The notes under the pieces are model-generated. The model did no database searches, was not told where the DNA came from, and was given only the letters and a program-made list of their open reading frames with translations. A stretch of DNA of 64,000 nucleotides, taken from NCBI GenBank assembly GCA_963749605.1, contig CAVVNN010000002.1:124001-188000 (forward strand), read 5' to 3'. This document shows positions 33,427 through 42,073 of this stretch, one piece after another. Positions within the stretch are counted from its first letter, which is position 1, and each line of letters starts with the position of its first letter. Source of the stretch: CAVVNN01 sp963749605. GTDB taxonomy: Bacteria; Actinomycetota; Thermoleophilia; Solirubrobacterales; 70-9. A program made the position numbers and the translations under genes.

Positions 33427-34745
33427 GCCATATGACCGAGAGCGAGGCAGAGAGCGTGAGCACCGGGACGGACGAGAGCCCCTTCTCGGCGATCGAGGAG
33501 GCGATCGAGGACATTCGCCGTGGGCGGATGGTCGTCGTCTGCGACGACGAGACCCGCGAGAACGAGGGCGATCTGACGATGGCGGCGCAGTTCGCCACGC
33601 CCGAGGCGATCAACTTCATGGCGAAGGAGGGGCGCGGCCTGATCTGCCTCTCGCTGACCTCCGAACGTTGCGATGCGCTTGGCCTCAACCTGATGGCGGC
33701 GAAGAACGAGGCGCCGTTGCAGACCGCCTTCACGGTCTCGGTCGAGGCCAGGCACGGGGTCACGACGGGCATCTCCGCCCACGACCGCGCCCACACGATC
33801 CAGGTCGCGATCGACCCCCACGCGACTCCCCATGACCTGGTTCAACCTGGCCATGTCTTCCCGCTCAAGGCCAAAGACGGCGGGGTGCTGGAGCGCGCCG
33901 GGCAGACCGAGGCCTCGGTCGACCTCGCCCGTCTCGCCGGCCTGACTCCGGCCGGCGTCATCTGCGAGATCATGAACGACGACGGGACGATGGCGCGCGT
34001 TTCGGACCTGGTTCCCTACTGCGAGCGCCACGGCCTGAAGATGGTCACGGTCGCCGACCTGATCGCCTACCGGCGGCGCAAGGAGAAGCTGGTCGAGCGG
34101 GTCGTCGCCACCGCGCTGCCGACCGAGTTCGGCGACTTCACCGCGGTCGGCTACCGCTCCCTGGTCGACGACAAACACCACGTGGCGATGGTCAAGGGCG
34201 ATGTCGACGGCGCCGAGGATGTGCTCGTCCGGGTCCACAGCGAGTGCCTTACGGGCGACGTCTTCCACAGCATGCGCTGCGACTGCGGCGAGCAGCTGGC
34301 GGCGGCGCTGGCGATGATCGAGCGCGAAGGGCAGGGGGTGTTGCTCTACCTCTCCCAGGAGGGGCGCGGGATCGGCCTGCTCAACAAGCTGCGCGCCTAC
34401 AAGCTGCAGGAGGAGGGCGCCGACACGGTCGAGGCCAACCTGAAGCTCGGCCTGCCGGCGGACCTGCGCGATTACGGGATCGGCGCCCAGATCCTCGGCG
34501 ACCTCGGCCTGACCAGCATCCGCATCCTCACCAACAACCCGAAAAAGATCGTCGGCCTGGAGGGCTACGGGCTCTCAGTCACCGAGCAGGTACCGATCGA
34601 AGGCGTTCCCAACGCCCATAACGAAGCCTACCTGCGGGCCAAGCGCGACAAGCTCGGCCACTCGCTGCACCACCAGGGCCTCGCCCTCGACGAGGAGATG
34701 ATCCGAAACGAGGAGGAGCGCGACGTGAAGGGCGAAGATGGCTGA
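33423..34745 (+). CDS. ribBA: Bifunctional DHBP synthase / GTP cyclohydrolase II
   Basis: Supplies both precursors of lumazine. The N-terminal half (to about residue 225) is RibB, with DDETRENEGDL and HGVTTGISAHDRAHTI; the C-terminal half is RibA, with the zinc ligands in SECLTGDVFHSMRCDCG and YLSQEGRGIGL. I chose GTG 33423, which overlaps the ribE stop and has aaggag 5 nt upstream; ATG 33432 is possible. Length 440 aa. It overlaps ribH by 8 nt. Confidence 0.95.
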   Translation: MSHMTESEAESVSTGTDESPFSAIEEAIEDIRRGRMVVVCDDETRENEGDLTMAAQFATPEAINFMAKEGRGLICLSLTSERCDALGLNLMAAKNEAPLQTAFTVSVEARHGVTTGISAHDRAHTIQVAIDPHATPHDLVQPGHVFPLKAKDGGVLERAGQTEASVDLARLAGLTPAGVICEIMNDDGTMARVSDLVPYCERHGLKMVTVADLIAYRRRKEKLVERVVATALPTEFGDFTAVGYRSLVDDKHHVAMVKGDVDGAEDVLVRVHSECLTGDVFHSMRCDCGEQLAAALAMIEREGQGVLLYLSQEGRGIGLLNKLRAYKLQEEGADTVEANLKLGLPADLRDYGIGAQILGDLGLTSIRILTNNPKKIVGLEGYGLSVTEQVPIEGVPNAHNEAYLRAKRDKLGHSLHHQGLALDEEMIRNEEERDVKGEDG

Positions 34746-35229
34746 GGCGGGAGCGTTCCTGGAGGAGTTCACCGAGGAGGAGCGGGCGATCCTCGCGCCG
34801 CTCAGGTTTGCCGTCTGCGTCGGCCGCTTCTACGAGGACCTCGCTCAGCGGCTGTTGAGCGGCGCCAACGAGGGCTTCGAGATGGCCGGGGTTCCGACGG
34901 CCTCGGTTGAGGAAACCTCGGTCCCCGGCGCCTACGAGCTGCCCTTCGCCGCCAAGCTGCATGCCGAGAGCGGCCGCTTCGCCGGTGTCGCCTGCCTCGG
35001 CGTCGTCATCCGCGGCGAGACCGACCACTACGACTTCGTCTGCGCCGAGGCCGCGCGTGGAATCCAGGACGTGCAGCTGGAGACAGGAGTTCCCTGTGCC
35101 TTCGGGGTGATCACCTGCGACACGATGGAGCAGGCCCTAGCCCGCGCCGGCGGCGGCAAGCGCGACCAGGGTCGCAACGCCGCCCTCACGGTGGCAAGGA
35201 TGGTGCTGCTCAAACGTCAATTGGCCTGA
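34738..35229 (+). CDS. ribH: 6,7-dimethyl-8-ribityllumazine synthase
   Basis: Joins the RibA/RibD product with dihydroxybutanone phosphate. Motifs FAVCVGRFYEDLAQRLL, VPGAYELPFAAK and GVVIRGETDHYDFVC (with the catalytic His) identify it; 163 aa. Last gene of the riboflavin operon; the start lies inside ribBA. Icosahedral or pentameric assembly cannot be told from sequence by eye. Confidence 0.96.
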   Translation: MAEAGAFLEEFTEEERAILAPLRFAVCVGRFYEDLAQRLLSGANEGFEMAGVPTASVEETSVPGAYELPFAAKLHAESGRFAGVACLGVVIRGETDHYDFVCAEAARGIQDVQLETGVPCAFGVITCDTMEQALARAGGGKRDQGRNAALTVARMVLLKRQLA

Positions 35230-35234
35230 CGGGC

Positions 35235-35240
35235 TACCAT
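35235..35240 (+). promoter_or_regulatory. -10 box TACCAT for rpmB
   Basis: TACCAT ends 11 nt before ATG 35252. The spacer ends in cgatcccg, identical to the 8 nt before the rpsP start. Confidence 0.5.
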
Positions 35241-35251
35241 CCACGATCCCG

Positions 35252-35443
35252 ATGGCCAAGGTATGCCACAGCTGCGGCAAGGGGCCGGCGTTTGGCCAGT
35301 CCCGAAGCCACTCGATGGTCGCCACCAAGCGGCGTTTCGACCCGAACCTGCAGAAGGTCCGGATCCAAGAGGGCGGCCGCACCCTGCGCACCTACGTCTG
35401 CACCAGGTGCCTGAAGTCGGACAAGGTCGTCAAGGCCGCCTAA
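35252..35443 (+). CDS. rpmB: 50S ribosomal protein L28
   Basis: L28, 63 residues: KVCHSCGKGPAFG and VRIQEGGRTLRTYVCTRCLKS. Two CxxC pairs make it the zinc-binding (C+) form. It stands alone with its own likely leaderless promoter, between ribH and the FakA-type gene. Confidence 0.97.
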   Translation: MAKVCHSCGKGPAFGQSRSHSMVATKRRFDPNLQKVRIQEGGRTLRTYVCTRCLKSDKVVKAA

Positions 35444-35498
35444 GCACGGTCACGGATCTCGGCGGGTCGCCCAATCCCGGGCGTCCGCTCGCGACAGC

Positions 35499-35504
35499 TA
35501 GATT
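35499..35504 (+). promoter_or_regulatory. -10 box TAGATT for the fakA-like gene
   Basis: TAGATT ends 8 nt before ATG 35513. Confidence 0.5.
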
Positions 35505-35512
35505 CTCGACCG

Positions 35513-37144
35513 ATGTCCGATTCTTCGATCGCGCGCTTCCGCCGTGTCGTCACGTCCGCCTACGCTTCCCTCGAAGCGCGTCGCCAGGAGGTCAACGACC
35601 TCAACGTGTTCCCGGTCGCCGATGGCGACACCGGCGACAACATGGCGATGACGCTGCGCGCGGTGATGGAGGAGCTGGACCGCCTCGATGGTCTCGAGGC
35701 CGACGAGGTTGGCCGCACCCGCCTCGTCCAGGCGCTCGCCCGCGCGGCTTTGATGGGCGCTCGCGGTAACTCCGGGGTGATCCTCAGCCAGATCGTCCGC
35801 GGCGCCGCCGAGGAGCTGGCCAGCAGGCCCGGTGAGCTGGTCGACCCGGTTCTCGTCTCCTCCGCCTTCGCCAGCGCCGCCGACGCGGCCTACGCCTCGG
35901 TGCGCGAGCCGGTCGAGGGGACGATGCTGACCGTCTTCCGCGAGATGGCGCACTCGATCGCCCGCCAGCTCGCCCACCTCGAGGCCGGTAAGCAGCGGCT
36001 CGGCAACGAAATCACCGAGGCCGAGCAGGATGCGATCCTCGCCGAGGTCCTGGAACGGGCGATCGAGGACGGCAAGCGTGCTGTCGAGCGCACTCCCGAA
36101 CAGCTCGAGGCGCTGCGCGAGTCCGGCGTCGTCGACGCCGGTGGTTACGGCCTGGTGCTGATCCTCGCCGGAGTCGTCGCCGGCCTGCGTGGAGACGACG
36201 CCGAGCTGCCCGAGATCCCCCGCCACCAGGCGCCGCGGCTCAGCCGTCCGCACCACGAGGACAGCCGCTTCCGCTACTGCACCAACTTCATCGTCTCCGG
36301 CGCCGGGCTCGAAGCTCGTGAGTTTCTGCCCCGGCTGGAGGGGCTGGGCGACTCCGTCCTCGTCGTCGGCGACGAGGTGACGCTGAAGGTCCACGTGCAC
36401 ACCGACGATCCCGAGGCGGCGGTGGACCTGTTCGAGGGCGCCGGACTTGTGACGAACCTCGACGTCGCCGACATGCGCGAGCAGATCGCCGAACGCAGCG
36501 CCCGGCTCACCGCGGGCCGGACCGGCGCGCTGGCGGTTGCCGCCGGCGTCGGCCTGGAGCAGCTTTTCGGTGAGCTGGGAGCGCATGTCGTCCCCTGCGG
36601 CGAAACGCTCAACCCGTCGACATACGAGCTGCTGGCGGGAATCCACGAGGTGCCGGCCGAAGAGGTCGTGGTGCTGCCCGGCTCCGCCAACGTGATCATG
36701 GCCGCGGAGCGTGCCTGCGAGCTGTCGGAGAAGCCGGCGCGGGTCATCGCTGCCAACTCCCAGCAGGCAAGCCTGCTCGCCCTGGTCGAGCTTGACCCAA
36801 CCGGATCGGCCGAGGAGAACGCCGAGCGCCTCGAGTCGGCGCTGGCCGGGATCGCCACGGGGGGAGTTGCGCCGGCCGCCCGCGACGACGCCCAGGGGCG
36901 CTTTCGCCAGGGCGACGCGGTCGGGTTCGCCGGTGGCGAGATCGTCGCCTGGGGCGGCGCCGGCTCGACCCTGGCGACGACGATCCAGCAGCTCGCCGAG
37001 GGCGCGGAGATCGTCACCGTAATCGCGGGGGAGGCGGCGCCGATTCCGCTCGCCGAGATCGATATGCACGTCCCCGGCGAGGTCGAGGTCGAGGTCCACG
37101 AGGGTGGCCAGCCGAGCTGGTGGTGGCTGCTCGCCGCCCAGTAG
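35513..37144 (+). CDS. fakA: Fatty acid kinase catalytic subunit-like (FakA/YloV, DAK2 domain)
   Basis: N-terminal DhaL/Dak2 nucleotide-binding domain with NVFPVADGDTGDNMAMTL (metal-binding Asp cluster), a middle domain and a C-terminal FakA domain. In firmicutes the family phosphorylates fatty acids held by a DegV/FakB protein; no FakB is in the window, so substrate supply is inferred. It sits just before recG, a very common arrangement (yloV-recG). Length 543 aa. The end overlaps recG by 25 nt. Confidence 0.88.
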   Translation: MSDSSIARFRRVVTSAYASLEARRQEVNDLNVFPVADGDTGDNMAMTLRAVMEELDRLDGLEADEVGRTRLVQALARAALMGARGNSGVILSQIVRGAAEELASRPGELVDPVLVSSAFASAADAAYASVREPVEGTMLTVFREMAHSIARQLAHLEAGKQRLGNEITEAEQDAILAEVLERAIEDGKRAVERTPEQLEALRESGVVDAGGYGLVLILAGVVAGLRGDDAELPEIPRHQAPRLSRPHHEDSRFRYCTNFIVSGAGLEAREFLPRLEGLGDSVLVVGDEVTLKVHVHTDDPEAAVDLFEGAGLVTNLDVADMREQIAERSARLTAGRTGALAVAAGVGLEQLFGELGAHVVPCGETLNPSTYELLAGIHEVPAEEVVVLPGSANVIMAAERACELSEKPARVIAANSQQASLLALVELDPTGSAEENAERLESALAGIATGGVAPAARDDAQGRFRQGDAVGFAGGEIVAWGGAGSTLATTIQQLAEGAEIVTVIAGEAAPIPLAEIDMHVPGEVEVEVHEGGQPSWWWLLAAQ

Positions 37145-39345
37145 CGCGCGGCTTCGCCGGCGCCTCCGCGCTCACCCGGGCGCAGCTGCGCGACGCCCCC
37201 GTCCACTGGCCCCGGCCAAGCGTCCTGGACGTCGGGCTCCAGGTTCTCGACGGCGTCGGCCCCAAGCTCGCGGAGGCCGCCGCCGAGGCCGGCATCTCGA
37301 CGGTCGGCGATCTGTTCATGCGGGTGCCACGCAGCCACCGCGACCGGAGGATCGAGCCGTTGGGCGAAGTGGAGCCCGGCCGGCAGGGGACCGTTCTGGT
37401 TGCGGTGCTCGGCAGCAGGCCGCGGCCGTTTCGGCGGCGTGGCCTCTCGATCGTCTCGGTCAAAGTCGGGGACGACTCCGGGTTCGCGATGGCGACCTGG
37501 TTCAACCAGCCGTGGGTCGCCGAGAAGCTGGTTCCCGGGGCCGCGCTGTTGCTGACCGGGTCCCGGGACAAACGTGGGTTCCGAGTGTCCGAATACGAGT
37601 TCGTCTCTTCCGCGGGTGGCGCGGATGGAGGGGGGCCGAGAACGGACACACTTGCCCGCCCGCAGGCCCCCCTCCAGTCGCGACAGGACCCGCGGGCCGA
37701 GGCGCTCGTCCCGGTCCACCCCGCGACCGAGAAGCTGCGGCCGCAGCGGTTGCGGAAGTGGGTGGAACAGGCGATTGGGTGGGCGCCGAACGCGATCGAG
37801 GGGCTGCCGGCGGAGCTGCGGGCGCGGCGGCGGCTGGCGGGCGTTGGGGATGCGATCAAGGCGGTGCATTTTCCGGAGAGCGAGGAGGATGTCGAGGACG
37901 CCCGGCGGCGGCTTGGGTTCGAAGAGCTGTTCCTGTACCAGGCGGTGCTGGCCACTCGGAAGCGGGCGCATCGTGTGGCTCGACCGGCGCCGCGGTTGGG
38001 GAGGCCGGGGAAGGGCGTTGGGCGGTGGAGCGAGTCGTTGCCGTTTGAGCCGACCGGGGACCAGCTGCGGGCGTTCAACCAGATCGATGCGGATCTCGAC
38101 TCCGGGGAGCCGATGCAGCGATTGTTGATGGGGGAGGTTGGCAGCGGCAAGACGGTCGTGGCGCTGTACTCGATGCTGCGGGCGGTGGAGGCGGGCTTCC
38201 AGGCGGTGTTGATGGCGCCGACGGAAACGCTGGCCGAGCAGCACGCGGTGACGCTGGACCGGTTGCTGGCGCACGAGCCGCTGCCATTCGCACTGTTGAC
38301 CGGGGCCACGCCGGCCGCGCAGCGTAGGGAGGCGTTGGAGCGGTTGGCAACCGGGGAGCTCGGGCTGGTGGTGGGGACGCATGCGCTGATCGAGCCCTCG
38401 GTTGGGTTCGCGCGGCTGGGCGTCTGCGTGGTCGACGAGCAGCACCGGTTTGGGGTGGAGCAGCGCAAGGCGCTCGATTCGAAGGGGGTGGACGGGATGG
38501 CGCCGCACGTGCTGCACATGACCGCGACGCCGATCCCGCGCACGCTCTCGCTCACCACCTACGGGGATCTCGACACGACCGCGCTGCACGAGTTGCCCGC
38601 AGGGAGAAAGCCGGTCGAGACCTGGCTCGTGGAGGAGGACCGGCGCCCGGCGGCCTATGAGCTGATCCGCGACCGGCTGCGCGAGGGGCGACAGGCCTAT
38701 GCCGTCTGCCCGCTGGTCGAGGAGTCGGAGAAATCGCGGGGGAAGGCGGCGGAGAAGGAGGCGGCGCGGCTTGCCGCGGGGGAGCTGCGGGAGTTCTCGG
38801 TTGGCGTTCTGCACGGCCAGATGCCGCCGGCGCGCAAGGCGGAGGCCATGGAGGCGTTCGCCTCCGGCGCGACCGACGTCCTCGTCGCGACCACGGTGGT
38901 CGAGGTCGGGATCGACGTTCCAAATGCGACCGTGATGCTGATCGAGGGGGCAGAGCGCTTCGGCGTCTCCCAACTGCACCAGCTGCGCGGCAGGGTGGGA
39001 CGGGGGGAGCATGAGTCCCACTGCCTGCTGTTCGCCGAGGAGGCGGGCGAGCTGGCCCGGCGGCGGCTGGAGGCGGTCGCTCGCGAGCGCGACGGGTTCA
39101 AGCTCGCCGAGATCGACCTCAGCCTGCGCGGCGAGGGGGAGATCCTCGGCACCCGCCAGCACGGCCTGCCCCGCTTCGCCGTCGCCAGCCTGCCGGAGGA
39201 CACGCCCACCCTCGTGGCCGCCCGCGACGAGGTGTCGGTGCTGTTTCGCCGCCACGGCTCCCTCGACGCTCCCGACCTCGGCCCGCTGCTCGAGGCGGCC
39301 CGGCGGCGCTTTGGCGCTGGCGCCGTTGACCCGATCCCGCTCTAA
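37120..39345 (+). CDS. recG: ATP-dependent DNA helicase RecG
   Basis: Branch-migration helicase that regresses stalled forks. The wedge/OB domain is at residues about 60-160, then helicase motifs GEVGSGKTVVAL, APTETLAEQH, DEQHRFGVEQR (DEQH), HMTATPIPRTL, and VVEVGIDVPNAT with QLRGRVGRG. A non-conserved linker at about 165-190 (SAGGADGGGPRTDTL) holds a 12-bp perfect inverted repeat. From about 37740 to 38560 the codons shift to G-ending forms (ggg, ttg, cgg), unlike the C-ending usage around it. GTG 37120 or 37123 starts it inside fakA. Length 741 aa. Confidence 0.95.
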   Translation: MVAARRPVARGFAGASALTRAQLRDAPVHWPRPSVLDVGLQVLDGVGPKLAEAAAEAGISTVGDLFMRVPRSHRDRRIEPLGEVEPGRQGTVLVAVLGSRPRPFRRRGLSIVSVKVGDDSGFAMATWFNQPWVAEKLVPGAALLLTGSRDKRGFRVSEYEFVSSAGGADGGGPRTDTLARPQAPLQSRQDPRAEALVPVHPATEKLRPQRLRKWVEQAIGWAPNAIEGLPAELRARRRLAGVGDAIKAVHFPESEEDVEDARRRLGFEELFLYQAVLATRKRAHRVARPAPRLGRPGKGVGRWSESLPFEPTGDQLRAFNQIDADLDSGEPMQRLLMGEVGSGKTVVALYSMLRAVEAGFQAVLMAPTETLAEQHAVTLDRLLAHEPLPFALLTGATPAAQRREALERLATGELGLVVGTHALIEPSVGFARLGVCVVDEQHRFGVEQRKALDSKGVDGMAPHVLHMTATPIPRTLSLTTYGDLDTTALHELPAGRKPVETWLVEEDRRPAAYELIRDRLREGRQAYAVCPLVEESEKSRGKAAEKEAARLAAGELREFSVGVLHGQMPPARKAEAMEAFASGATDVLVATTVVEVGIDVPNATVMLIEGAERFGVSQLHQLRGRVGRGEHESHCLLFAEEAGELARRRLEAVARERDGFKLAEIDLSLRGEGEILGTRQHGLPRFAVASLPEDTPTLVAARDEVSVLFRRHGSLDAPDLGPLLEAARRRFGAGAVDPIPL
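37626..37676. repeat. Perfect 12-bp inverted repeat within recG
   Basis: tggaggggggcc at 37626-37637 and its reverse complement at 37665-37676, in DNA coding for a non-conserved linker after the wedge domain. Confidence 0.55.
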
Positions 39346-39352
39346 TGAACAC

Positions 39353-39901
39353 GTGAGGGTGATCGCCGGAGAGCTGGGTGGACAGAGGCTGGTCGCGCCT
39401 CGCGGCTGGAAGGTGCGACCGACCTCCGACCGGGTGCGCGAGGCGATCTTCTCGGCGCTGGGAGATGCGGTCGCCGGCGCTCTCGTCCTCGACCTCTACT
39501 GCGGCACCGGCGCGCTGGCGATCGAGGCGCTCTCGCGCGGCGCCGCCTCCGCCGTCCTCGTCGACCGCGACACCCGGCCGGCGCTGGGAAACATCGAGCG
39601 CCTCGGCTTGGGCGAGCGGGCTGAGCCGGTCCGCGCCGACGTCGAGCGATGGCTGGAGAGCGGGCCCCTCGCCGCCGAGGCGTCCCGCTTCGACCTGATC
39701 TTCGTCGACGCCCCTTATAGACTCGCCGACCGCGTGGGCACGCTACTCAACACCCATCTGCCCGGCCTCCTCGCCGAGAACGGGCGCGCGGTCGTCGAGA
39801 GCGGCGCCGGCAGCCCGCTCCGCATCGACTCGCTGGAGCGCCTGCGCCGCCGCCGCTACGGCTCCACCGATGTCTCCTTCTACGGGAGAATGAGTCGATG
39901 A
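39353..39901 (+). CDS. rsmD: 16S rRNA (guanine-966-N2)-methyltransferase RsmD
   Basis: Methylates G966 of 16S rRNA. VIAGELGGQRL and RPTSDRVREAIFSAL open the protein; the SAM site is DLYCGTGALAIEALSRG and the catalytic motif is FVDAPY, a variant of the usual DPPY. GTG 39353 fits the family N-terminus, 7 nt after the recG stop. Length 182 aa. Overlaps coaD by 4 nt, the usual rsmD-coaD pair. Confidence 0.94.
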   Translation: MRVIAGELGGQRLVAPRGWKVRPTSDRVREAIFSALGDAVAGALVLDLYCGTGALAIEALSRGAASAVLVDRDTRPALGNIERLGLGERAEPVRADVERWLESGPLAAEASRFDLIFVDAPYRLADRVGTLLNTHLPGLLAENGRAVVESGAGSPLRIDSLERLRRRRYGSTDVSFYGRMSR

Positions 39902-40395
39902 GCCGCGACGGAACCGTGGTCTGCCCCGGCAGCTATGACCCGGTCACGAACGGGCACCTCGACATCATCACCCGCACCTCGCACGTCTTCGAGAGGGTCG
40001 TCGTCGGCGTGGTCACCAACCCGCTCCGCAAGGAGAAGACGCTGTTCACGGCGGAGGAGCGCAGGGTGTTCATCGAGGAAGCCACCGCCGAGCTTCCCAA
40101 CGTCGAGGTCTCGATCTTCTCCAACCTGCTGGTCGAGTTCGCCCGCGAGAACGGCGCCAAAGCGATCGTCAAGGGGCTGCGGGCGATCTCCGACTTCGAG
40201 TACGAGTTCGAGATGGCTCAGCTCAACCGCAAGCTCGACCCGGGCATCGAGAGCATCTACGTAATCGCGTCGCCTCACTACAGCTTCCTCTCCTCGACCG
40301 GAGTCAAGGAAATGGCCACCTTCGGCGGCGACGTCGCCGACCTCGTTCCGGGGCCCGTCGCGGCGGCGATGGCGCAGCGCCTGGGCGACAGGTAG
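39898..40395 (+). CDS. coaD: Phosphopantetheine adenylyltransferase
   Basis: Penultimate step of coenzyme A synthesis. The nucleotidyltransferase motif PGSYDPVTNGHLDII and the C-terminal SFLSSTGVKEMA are diagnostic; 165 aa. ATG overlaps rsmD (ATGA). Its TAG stop begins a TAGGCT box (40393-40398) that could drive the small ORF and sepIVA-like gene downstream. Confidence 0.97.
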   Translation: MSRDGTVVCPGSYDPVTNGHLDIITRTSHVFERVVVGVVTNPLRKEKTLFTAEERRVFIEEATAELPNVEVSIFSNLLVEFARENGAKAIVKGLRAISDFEYEFEMAQLNRKLDPGIESIYVIASPHYSFLSSTGVKEMATFGGDVADLVPGPVAAAMAQRLGDR

Positions 40396-40487
40396 GCTTC
40401 GCGAGGGGAGAATCCATGGGCGAGAGTTTGCAAAAAGCCGAGGAAATAACGGCTTCTTCACCAAAGAAGCCGCTGACACGTAGGCTT
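40393..40487 (+). repeat. AT-rich segment flanked by TAGGCTT direct repeats
   Basis: TAGGCTT occurs at 40393-40399 and 40481-40487. The DNA between is only about half GC and holds a 9-bp hairpin (40450-40458/40464-40472, 5-nt loop). Both copies contain a TAnnnT box, so either could promote transcription. The layout would fit a small insertion with a 7-bp duplication. Confidence 0.45.
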
Positions 40488-40499
40488 ACGACCTGCTGA
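40416..40499 (+). CDS. Candidate 27-residue small ORF upstream of sepIVA
   Basis: ATG 40416 follows a purine-rich ribosome site (gaggggag) and runs 27 codons to a TGA (40497-40499) that overlaps the ATG of the next gene as TGATG. The predicted peptide is charged, with a basic second half and a terminal Cys; it resembles nothing I know. The codons are A/T-rich compared with neighbours. It may be a leader peptide that couples or tunes translation of the downstream gene through the internal hairpin, or it may be chance. Confidence 0.4.
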   Translation: MGESLQKAEEITASSPKKPLTRRLTTC

Positions 40500-40978
40500 T
40501 GGACGTTCTGGTCCTCATAGACAAGCTGGACGATGTCGTCCACAACGCCCGTCCCGTCCCCCTGACGGACCAGGTGCGCGTCGACCGTGAGGAGGTCTAC
40601 GACCTCCTCGACCAGATGCGCGCGACGATTCCCGAGGAGATCAAGCAGGCGCGCTGGATCGTCAAGGAGCGCCAGGAGATGCTCGCCGAGGCGAAAAGGG
40701 AGGCCGAGCGGATCGTCCGCGAGGCCCGCGAGCAGCAGGCCCGCTTGATCTCCGACGAGGAGGTCACCAAGCAGGCCGAGCGTGCCGCCGACGAGATCGT
40801 CGAGGACGCGCGGACTCGTGAGCGGGAGATCCGCCTAGGCGCCGAGGACTACGCCGACGAGATCCTCAACACCCTCGAGGTCAACCTTCAGAAGTTCCTC
40901 GCGGCCGTGCAGCGCGGCCGCGACCGGCTTGCCGGCCGCGATGAGGAGCCGGTCGCCGAGCTCGACGAGCAGCCGTAG
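40499..40978 (+). CDS. DivIVA/SepIVA-like coiled-coil protein
   Basis: A 159-residue, highly charged protein. The N-terminal part (VLIDKLDDVVHNARPVPLTD) resembles mycobacterial SepIVA, a septum-associated DivIVA relative; residues about 45-120 (WIVKERQEMLAEAKREAERI) form a long coiled coil. Position supports this: in mycobacteria the homologue also lies next to DUF177 and rnc. It probably acts in placement of the division or growth machinery (inference). The ATG overlaps the small ORF stop, and a TAGGCT box lies 12 nt upstream. Confidence 0.75.
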   Translation: MDVLVLIDKLDDVVHNARPVPLTDQVRVDREEVYDLLDQMRATIPEEIKQARWIVKERQEMLAEAKREAERIVREAREQQARLISDEEVTKQAERAADEIVEDARTREREIRLGAEDYADEILNTLEVNLQKFLAAVQRGRDRLAGRDEEPVAELDEQP

Positions 40979-40992
40979 AGGCGAGGTGCCTG

Positions 40993-41517
40993 CTACTTCA
41001 GCTTGAGGTCCTTGAGCTTGGCCAGGCGTGGATCTGTCCCTGAGTCGTGTTCGTGGTCCTTGGGGTTGGCGTCGTTCAGGGACTCGCCGCAGACTGGGCA
41101 GAGGCCGGCGCAGTCGGGGCGGCAGAGGAACTGCGCGGGGATGGCCAGAGCGGTGGCGTCGTGAGCCCAGCGGCCGATGTCCAGCTCGTCGTTCTCCACG
41201 TAGGGGCTGCGCAGCTCCTCGTCATATGTGTCCTGCTGGTCGACCTCGCGGGCGTCGATCGCCAGGTCGATCGCCGCCGAGCCCAGGCAGCGCATGCACG
41301 GACCCTCGAGGTGGACGGGGAACCGGAGGCGCATGGCGTAGCCACCGCTGGGGCGAGAGAGATCGAGCCGCGCGGCGATCGTCTCCGGCTTCGCCGAGTA
41401 GGCCTGCCCGGCCATCTCCAGCGAGTCGAGACGAACCGGCAGGTCCAGCCGCCTGCCCTCTCCGTGCGACAGCGAGAGGCGTGAGAGGTCTACGACAGTG
41501 GTGGACGCTTGGGCCAT
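40993..41517 (-). CDS. yceD: DUF177 (YceD) protein, 23S rRNA accumulation family
   Basis: Cys-rich protein of the DUF177 family, in E. coli and plants needed for normal 23S rRNA levels. The motifs CMRCLGSAAIDL and CRPDCAGLCPVCGESL give a likely zinc site; the C-terminus DPRLAKLKDLKL is conserved. Length 174 aa. It has a good Shine-Dalgarno (ggaggag) 5 nt before ATG 41517. Normally it is co-directional with rpmF; here it is reversed, facing sepIVA with a 14-bp gap, and a methyltransferase gene stands between it and rpmF. Confidence 0.9.
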   Translation of the reverse strand: MAQASTTVVDLSRLSLSHGEGRRLDLPVRLDSLEMAGQAYSAKPETIAARLDLSRPSGGYAMRLRFPVHLEGPCMRCLGSAAIDLAIDAREVDQQDTYDEELRSPYVENDELDIGRWAHDATALAIPAQFLCRPDCAGLCPVCGESLNDANPKDHEHDSGTDPRLAKLKDLKLK

Positions 41518-41574
41518 GTCACTCCTCCGCTGGACTGAGACTTACGATGGGCACCCTCACGACGAGATTACGAA

Positions 41575-42069
41575 ATGGGTCAATTCGACTGGACACCCGA
41601 GGTCTACCTGGAGCGGATCCGCTCCGAGGTGCCGGGCTACGACGAGCTGCAGGCGCAGGCGGTCGCCGCGATCCCGTTTCCACCCAAGCGGGTTTTGGAG
41701 CTGGGGATGGGCACCGGGGAGACGACGCGACGGCTGGTCGAGGCCTATCCCGACGCCTGGGTGGTCGGCCTTGACGCCAGCCCCGACATGGTCTTCCGCG
41801 CCCGCCAGACCTACGACGACGTCCAGCTCGCCCGCATGGAGGACCCGCTTCCCGACGGCCCCTGGGACCTGGTTATCTCGGTCCTCTCGGTCAACGCTCT
41901 CACCGACGAGCAGAAGCAGGCCCTCTTCCGCCGCGTCGGCGAGCAGTCACGCTCCCTCGTGATCGGCGACGTCTTCGAGCCGGAGCAGCTCGAGCGGATG
42001 GTCGAGTGGTGCGGCGGCGAGCTCGTCTGGCAGGCCGACGACCTGGCTGTAGTCCGCGCCGTCTACTAA
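41575..42069 (+). CDS. Small class I SAM-dependent methyltransferase
   Basis: A 164-residue protein with the SAM-binding motif RVLELGMGTGETTRRL and acidic loop VVGLDASPDMVFRAR, then motif II WDLVISVLSVNALTDEQK. It is of the compact trans-aconitate/UbiE-like type; the substrate is unknown. ATG 41575 begins a natural N-terminus (FDWTPEVYLERIR). A TACGAT box lies 26 nt upstream. It is inserted between DUF177 and rpmF, which are usually adjacent. Confidence 0.8.
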   Translation: MGQFDWTPEVYLERIRSEVPGYDELQAQAVAAIPFPPKRVLELGMGTGETTRRLVEAYPDAWVVGLDASPDMVFRARQTYDDVQLARMEDPLPDGPWDLVISVLSVNALTDEQKQALFRRVGEQSRSLVIGDVFEPEQLERMVEWCGGELVWQADDLAVVRAVY

Positions 42070-42073
42070 CGGT

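Noticed and set aside
36274..39255. Very long minus-strand open frame opposite fakA and recG
   Set aside because: High-GC genes leave antisense frames open; the product is low-complexity and resembles no family, while the plus strand codes clear FakA and RecG. Similar frames opposite der/metK, priA and xerD were dismissed for the same reason.
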